Shown in pieces: positions 23,915-27,859 of a stretch of 27,859 bases of DNA. Made by a program: the position numbers and the translations under genes. Each line of letters starts with the position of its first letter. The stretch's first letter is position 1. Source of the stretch: DATFYM01 sp035315065 (GTDB taxonomy: Bacteria > Acidobacteriota > Terriglobia > UBA7540); contig DATFYM010000233.1 of the NCBI GenBank assembly GCA_035315065.1, positions 1-27,859 on the forward strand, in the 5' to 3' direction. The notes under the pieces were generated by a model. The model saw nothing but the letters and a program-made list of their open reading frames with translations. It was not told the DNA's origin and did not search any database.

Positions 23915-23951
23915 AATGGCGAACGCAGACCGGGTCTGGAGATCGTCAACG

Positions 23952-25292
23952 TCAATGATGAGCCGCGGAGACGCCGGCGCTCCCAGCCGGAGCTTGCTGG
24001 CGCAGATGTTGGTAAAGGTCGAGCTCGTGGCGGGCCGCCGCCTTGTCTCCGGTTCGGCTGTACGCCTGCGCCAGCCGGTAATGCGCCGTGGCGAGAGAAG
24101 GCTTCAGCCGTACTGCTGACTGGTACTCCCGGATTGCGTCGGGGTAGTTCGACCGCGACGCGTAGAGGATCCCGAGCTGCAAGTGCGCATCGGCAAAGTT
24201 CGGGTCGAGAGCCAGAGCGCTCTTGAGCAACGACTCGATCTGCTCGGAAGGCGCGTCGTCACCAGCGGCCTCCGCTCCGGGGCCTCCCTTGGCCAGGACC
24301 AGCGCGTAATAGTAAGGGGCCAACGGATTCTTAGGATCAAGCTTCACCAGCCGCGCCAGCCGTTTGGGGACCTCCTGGTTCGGCGCGGGCGATCCAACGT
24401 AGGCTTTGGCAAGCACCAAGTACGGCCGCGGGTCGGAGGGCGCGAGGTCGGTAGCATGCAGGAGGGACGCCATGGCCTTTTCATACTCACCTCGCGCCGA
24501 AAAGGCGATGCCGAGCCCAGTCGCCAGCCGGGCGGAGTTGGGGAAGCGCACGACGCCGGCCTGGAATGACTCGATGGAGGCGGCCAGATCATGATGGAGC
24601 AGCAGATCGCTGCCGTGCGAGAGGAACTGGCTCTCGTTCCAGGAGTCGAGTTCGGCGGCGGTGGGAGGAACGGGGGAATTAATTTGGGCCTGAGCTTGGC
24701 CGTTCACAGCTTGGGTGGGAGGTAAGGCGTGATCCGAAAAGGTTGCTTCCGAGTGAACGTAGTCAAGCATCAGGCTGTAGCTATCAACCTCTTTTGCAGC
24801 GCTGTAGCCTCCCGGGTCAACGGCCGCGTTGACGGCACTTGGCTTGAACTGGGCGCTGTCGTCATAGTTGAATCCGTCGCTCGCGTTCCCGGGGACGAGC
24901 GTGAAATCGGCCACCACACGCGAGCGGCCAGCTACCACGACGTTCGAACGAGAGGACTTGGGGAAGCCCGCCGACTCCACCTCGAGAGTGTAGGTTCCGG
25001 CTGGAATCGCCGCGAAACTGAAGTTGCCCCTGGCGTCGGTCACGACAGTGGTGCCAGTGGGGCCAGCCAAGCCAGTTGGGCGCGCAGCATCTGCCTCCCC
25101 CAGCAAGGTGACTCTCGCACCCGCCACCACCACGCCCGATGGACTTTTCACCGTGCCTGCAATCGAGCCGCTGGCCGTGTCTGCTTGGCCGGCAGAATCC
25201 TCCGCAGCAGCGCTCGGAACCTTCCCAACGAAAAGGCCTGCGGAGACCACAAGCAACGCCATAGACAGCGGCAATCGGCGTTTACCGTTCAT
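23952..25292 (-). CDS. Exported carboxypeptidase-regulatory / TPR protein
   Basis: 446 residues. A signal peptide (about 1-30) is followed by a carboxypeptidase-regulatory-like domain (about 42-135: SIAGTVKSPSGVVVAGARVTLL ... TYTLEVESAGF), a Ser/Gln-rich linker, and TPR helices (about 235-435) with pattern residues such as GIAFSARGEYEKAM and LGILYASRSNYPDAI. The fold suggests a periplasmic scaffold. Its start is 17 nt after the ribokinase stop, so it is probably in the same transcript. Its 3' end converges on the response regulator, with 37 nt between them and no strong terminator. Confidence 0.85.
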   Translation of the reverse strand: MNGKRRLPLSMALLVVSAGLFVGKVPSAAAEDSAGQADTASGSIAGTVKSPSGVVVAGARVTLLGEADAARPTGLAGPTGTTVVTDARGNFSFAAIPAGTYTLEVESAGFPKSSRSNVVVAGRSRVVADFTLVPGNASDGFNYDDSAQFKPSAVNAAVDPGGYSAAKEVDSYSLMLDYVHSEATFSDHALPPTQAVNGQAQAQINSPVPPTAAELDSWNESQFLSHGSDLLLHHDLAASIESFQAGVVRFPNSARLATGLGIAFSARGEYEKAMASLLHATDLAPSDPRPYLVLAKAYVGSPAPNQEVPKRLARLVKLDPKNPLAPYYYALVLAKGGPGAEAAGDDAPSEQIESLLKSALALDPNFADAHLQLGILYASRSNYPDAIREYQSAVRLKPSLATAHYRLAQAYSRTGDKAAARHELDLYQHLRQQAPAGSAGVSAAHH

Positions 25293-25309
25293 AGCTGATC
25301 TGTGCCGGG

Positions 25310-26233
25310 TCAGATCCCGGCCGCCAAGGCGTCGACCTCGGCGCGGGAGGGCGTCGCGATCTGCGTACCCAGTCGCGTCACCGAGAGCGCAGCCGCTCGA
25401 TTAGCGAACTTGCAAGCTGCTGCCACATCCAGCCCTTCGCTGAGGCCCACCGCCAGTCCGGCGTTGAATACGTCGCCTGCAGCGGTGGTGTCGACTGCCT
25501 TCACCGCCGGGGCTGGCAGTAGTTGCGAGCCGCTATCCACCAGCATACACCCCTGCTCGCCCAGTTTGACGATCACCGTGCTGGCGTGGCGCGCCTGGAG
25601 CTTCCGGGCGATCTCCACCGCCTGATCGGGATTGAGACTCGCCGGCGGCTGCCCAGCCAGGATCGCCGCCTCGGTTTCGTTAGGCGTGATGATGTCGCAC
25701 AACTCAAACAGCTCGGTGGGAACCTCGCGCGCCGGGGCCGGGTCCAAGATCACACGCGCGCCCGCCTGGCGACCGGCGCGTGCCGCGGCCAGAACCGTCG
25801 GGAGGGGGTTCTCGAGCTGCAACAGGACCAACGCCGCCCCTTCCAGATACTTTTGGCCAGCGTCGACATCTTCGGGCGAAAAGCAGTCGTTTGCGCCCGG
25901 GACGATGATGATCGAGTTCTGGCCGGTATCGGCGACGAAGATGAGCGCGATGCCGCTGGTGAAGCCGGGAACGGCGAGCAGCCCGCTCACGTCGCAGCCC
26001 ACCTGTTCGAGGTTCTGCCGCATCTCGCGGCCGAACCCATCGCTCCCGACGCGTCCCAGCATGGCCACACGCCCGCCGAGTTTGGCCGCCGCATAGGCCT
26101 GGTTGGCTCCTTTGCCTCCCGGCTCGCTGAAGTACTTGTGGCCCACGATTGTCTCGCCCACCACAGGAATGCGCGGCGCGCATCCCACCAGGTCCATGTT
26201 GAGGCTGCCGATCACGACGATTTTATCTGGCAT
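25310..26233 (-). CDS. rbsK: Ribokinase
   Basis: 307 residues, the normal size. PfkB-family motifs are all present: the substrate-site GSLNMDLV start, GGKGANQA (39-46), TPNETEA (the PNxxE magnesium motif) and DTTAAGDVFN with the catalytic Asp near 250. It phosphorylates ribose to ribose-5-phosphate in the cytosol. GGAGAAG lies just before ATG 26233. Placed after a nucleoside hydrolase, it could use ribose released from nucleosides. Confidence 0.95.
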   Translation of the reverse strand: MPDKIVVIGSLNMDLVGCAPRIPVVGETIVGHKYFSEPGGKGANQAYAAAKLGGRVAMLGRVGSDGFGREMRQNLEQVGCDVSGLLAVPGFTSGIALIFVADTGQNSIIIVPGANDCFSPEDVDAGQKYLEGAALVLLQLENPLPTVLAAARAGRQAGARVILDPAPAREVPTELFELCDIITPNETEAAILAGQPPASLNPDQAVEIARKLQARHASTVIVKLGEQGCMLVDSGSQLLPAPAVKAVDTTAAGDVFNAGLAVGLSEGLDVAAACKFANRAAALSVTRLGTQIATPSRAEVDALAAGI

Positions 26234-26251
26234 CTTCTTCTCCCACGCTGA

Positions 26252-26422
26252 AGGTAGACAGCAGACGGTATACGGTAGACGGGGGAAGACGGGGAAGACG
26301 GTAGATGGTAGACGGCAGACGGCATAAAGGGGAAGAGGCTCCTCTTCCCATATTCCGTGCTACCCGTCCACTGTCTGCCGTCTGCCATCTACCGTCTTCC
26401 CCGTCTACCGTCTACCGTCTGC
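26252..26422. repeat. Heptad palindrome, GGTAGAC-type, between nucleoside hydrolase and ribokinase
   Basis: The left arm (26252-26330) is GGTAGAC/GGCAGAC heptads; the right arm (26355-26422) is GTCTGCC/GTCTACC heptads. It shares its word with 7104-7352, over 19 kb away. On the minus strand the TAG stop of the hydrolase gene is part of a GGTAGAC unit. Confidence 0.9.
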
Positions 26423-27536
26423 GGTCCACCTTGCCAGGCGTCGGACTGGTCATCAACTTCACAAACAGCCGGTAGAGCTTCTGCGTATCCAGGTCTTGCT
26501 GGACGTGTACCAGTTGTTCCCCCAGTCCAGGATTCATGCCTGGAACCCAATTCAGAGTGTTGCCGTAGCCGGCGCCGTGGTCGATCTCGCCATCCAGGTA
26601 TAGCGTCTCCTCCTTGGTAATGATACTGGGATCGATCCACGCGGCCGCCGCCAGTTCGTCCCACATGTAGCTGCCGGCGCGAGTGTATTGAGAGACATAC
26701 CGGGCGGCGGCGGTGTCGCCCTTGCCGATCTCGCCGATCAGGTCGGGGGTAAGGCGGGTCTTCACGGAAATGTCCACCGTGGTGCAGACGATCCTTGCCC
26801 AATGCCCGTGCAGGACCATGTGGGTAGCCTCGGGGTCCCACCAGAAATTGAACTCCCGCTGCGGGCTGTGGACGAACTCGCGATCGTCTGTCCGCGGATT
26901 GATACTGCCGCCCATCACCACCAACTCCTTCGCCAGCTCGGGGAACTGTGGATCGAGCGTCATTGCCAACGCCAGGTTGGTGAGCGGTCCGCCGGCGTAG
27001 ATGGTGACCTGTTGGGGGTACTGGCGCACCATTCGCACCAGGAAGTGCGCCGCGTCTTCGCTCGATGCCTTGAGCGTTGGGTTGCCTTCCTTCAGTTCCG
27101 GGACGACGAACGGATCGTGCCACGTCCAGCCGGGGTAGGAGGCATGCCAGGCTCCCATGTAGTAGATCTTCCCGTACTGCTTCTCCCAATTCTCGGCGCG
27201 CTCCTTGCTGTTGACCAGCGGGAAGACAGCGCCGGGCACCACGGGAATGTCCGTCCTGCCCACGATCTCGAGCATCCGCAGCGTGTGAGTCACCTCTTCG
27301 TCGCGCCACCCATCGCCGGAAACCACTGTGATTCCCAGGGGCTCAACCTCTGGCGATTGGATGAACACCAGAATCGCGTTCTGATCGGTTCCCGCCGGAC
27401 CCAGGGCGTCCTGGTCGATGATCACCTTGCGCTTGTTTTCCGCAGATCCGCGGGCGCCCAGCAACAGCATCCCAGCCGCCACTGCGGCCACGAGCAGACG
27501 CCCCCTGATTGTTTTGACTTGCATGTCCTCGCGCAT
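26412..27536 (-). CDS. Exported nucleoside hydrolase (IUNH family)
   Basis: 374 residues (370 if ATG 27524, which has GAGG very close upstream, is used). A hydrophobic signal segment (about 12-32) is followed by VIIDQDALGPAGTDQNA, where the family usually has DxDxxxDDA; the second Asp pair is DQ here. REFNFWWDPEA and GGPLTNLALAM match the core. Family members split nucleosides into base and ribose using a calcium ion; the altered first motif means substrate or activity could differ. The stop codon lies in a heptad repeat. Confidence 0.85.
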   Translation of the reverse strand: MREDMQVKTIRGRLLVAAVAAGMLLLGARGSAENKRKVIIDQDALGPAGTDQNAILVFIQSPEVEPLGITVVSGDGWRDEEVTHTLRMLEIVGRTDIPVVPGAVFPLVNSKERAENWEKQYGKIYYMGAWHASYPGWTWHDPFVVPELKEGNPTLKASSEDAAHFLVRMVRQYPQQVTIYAGGPLTNLALAMTLDPQFPELAKELVVMGGSINPRTDDREFVHSPQREFNFWWDPEATHMVLHGHWARIVCTTVDISVKTRLTPDLIGEIGKGDTAAARYVSQYTRAGSYMWDELAAAAWIDPSIITKEETLYLDGEIDHGAGYGNTLNWVPGMNPGLGEQLVHVQQDLDTQKLYRLFVKLMTSPTPGKVDRRR

Positions 27537-27597
27537 CCCAGTTTACTAACCCTGCCGCGCCTTCGCCCTCAAGCGTAGCACCTTTACGAAGCGCGCG

Positions 27598-27625
27598 ATT
27601 ATACCTCTTTGCCGGTGCTCGTGAA
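27598..27625 (-). promoter_or_regulatory. Sigma-70-type promoter of the nucleoside hydrolase operon
   Basis: On the minus strand TTCACG (27625-27620), a 16-nt spacer and a perfect TATAAT (27603-27598). The predicted start at about 27590 leaves a leader of some 55-65 nt to the hydrolase ATG. Confidence 0.65.
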
Positions 27626-27656
27626 TAAGGTTTCCTGCTAAACTGACGGCGGCTTG

Positions 27657-27741
27657 GGAGTGCGGCAGCTTGCTGCCGCTTTGTTCTCGCCGCTCGTCCA
27701 ACGCTGCTAAGATAGAAGGCGGCAGCAAGCTGCCGCACTCC
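27657..27741. mobile_element. MITE-like element with 23-bp perfect inverted repeats
   Basis: 27657-27679 and 27719-27741 are perfect inverted repeats (GGAGTGCGGCAGCTTGCTGC and on), themselves internally palindromic. The 39-nt centre has no ORF. It lies just upstream of the hydrolase promoter and is unlike the MITE at 14397-14477. Confidence 0.75.
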
Positions 27742-27841
27742 ATCTATAATGGCGTCGACCCTGTCAAGCAAAAACTTGAAGACACTTCCCCCCTCGCGAG
27801 CCGGGACCCTTTTTCTTCGACATCGTTGCGATAGATTTCCC

Positions 27842-27859
27842 ATGCCTCAGAAAACGCGA
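27842..27859 (+). CDS. Possible start of a gene cut by the window end
   Basis: An ATG followed by five open codons (MPQKTR) ends the window. There is no clear ribosome site, so this is only a possibility. Confidence 0.2.

Overview
This is a GC-rich bacterial chromosome segment, most likely from an acidobacterium. That is an inference from the mix of a GWxTD-domain protein, carboxypeptidase-regulatory-domain outer-envelope proteins, a MacB-type efflux operon with multiplied permeases, a PDZ/7TM/GAF/PAS histidine kinase and abundant short repeats; there is no rRNA or marker gene to prove it.

Layout. 1-57 is the C-terminal tail of a transposase-like gene. 357-1220 (-) is a ClpN-domain protein with a C-terminal zinc-ribbon-like CxxC pair. 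1390-3045 (+) is a membrane glycosyltransferase (GT39/PMT type) that carries an in-frame heptad-repeat insertion and runs at its 3' end into an antisense group II intron relic (domains V and VI, 2993-3065). 3328-5714 is a dense tRNA array: 24 tRNA-shaped genes, all on the + strand, all with different anticodons. Leu, Ser, Tyr (the long-variable-arm tRNAs) and Gly are absent. About a third have abnormal T-loops, and in three of them the D-loop/T-loop tertiary pair 19-56 is swapped in a complementary way.

5851-13980 (-) is one efflux operon: membrane-fusion adaptor, ATPase, then four MacB/FtsX permeases made of a tandemly duplicated A-B pair. 14473-15255 (-) is a two-TM protein with a degenerate GGDEF domain (GSGAF) whose stop codon lies inside a MITE-like inverted repeat. 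15560-19161 (+) holds a GWxTD protein, with a promoter placed so that its mRNA would be leaderless, followed by a carboxypeptidase-regulatory/beta-rich envelope protein. 19693-23914 (+) is a two-component pair: a PDZ-sensor histidine kinase overlapping an NtrC-family response regulator. 23952-27536 (-) is a nucleoside hydrolase, ribokinase and TPR-protein group; the first two would take nucleosides to ribose and then ribose-5-phosphate.

The most unusual signal is a set of about sixteen loci made of degenerate 7-nt units arranged as long, imperfect palindromes. The heptad word changes from locus to locus. They fill every gap in the efflux operon, separate tRNAs, supply one stop codon, form part of another gene's terminal codons, and sit in frame inside the glycosyltransferase. 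Together with the compensated tRNA array, they are the best candidates for undescribed biology here.
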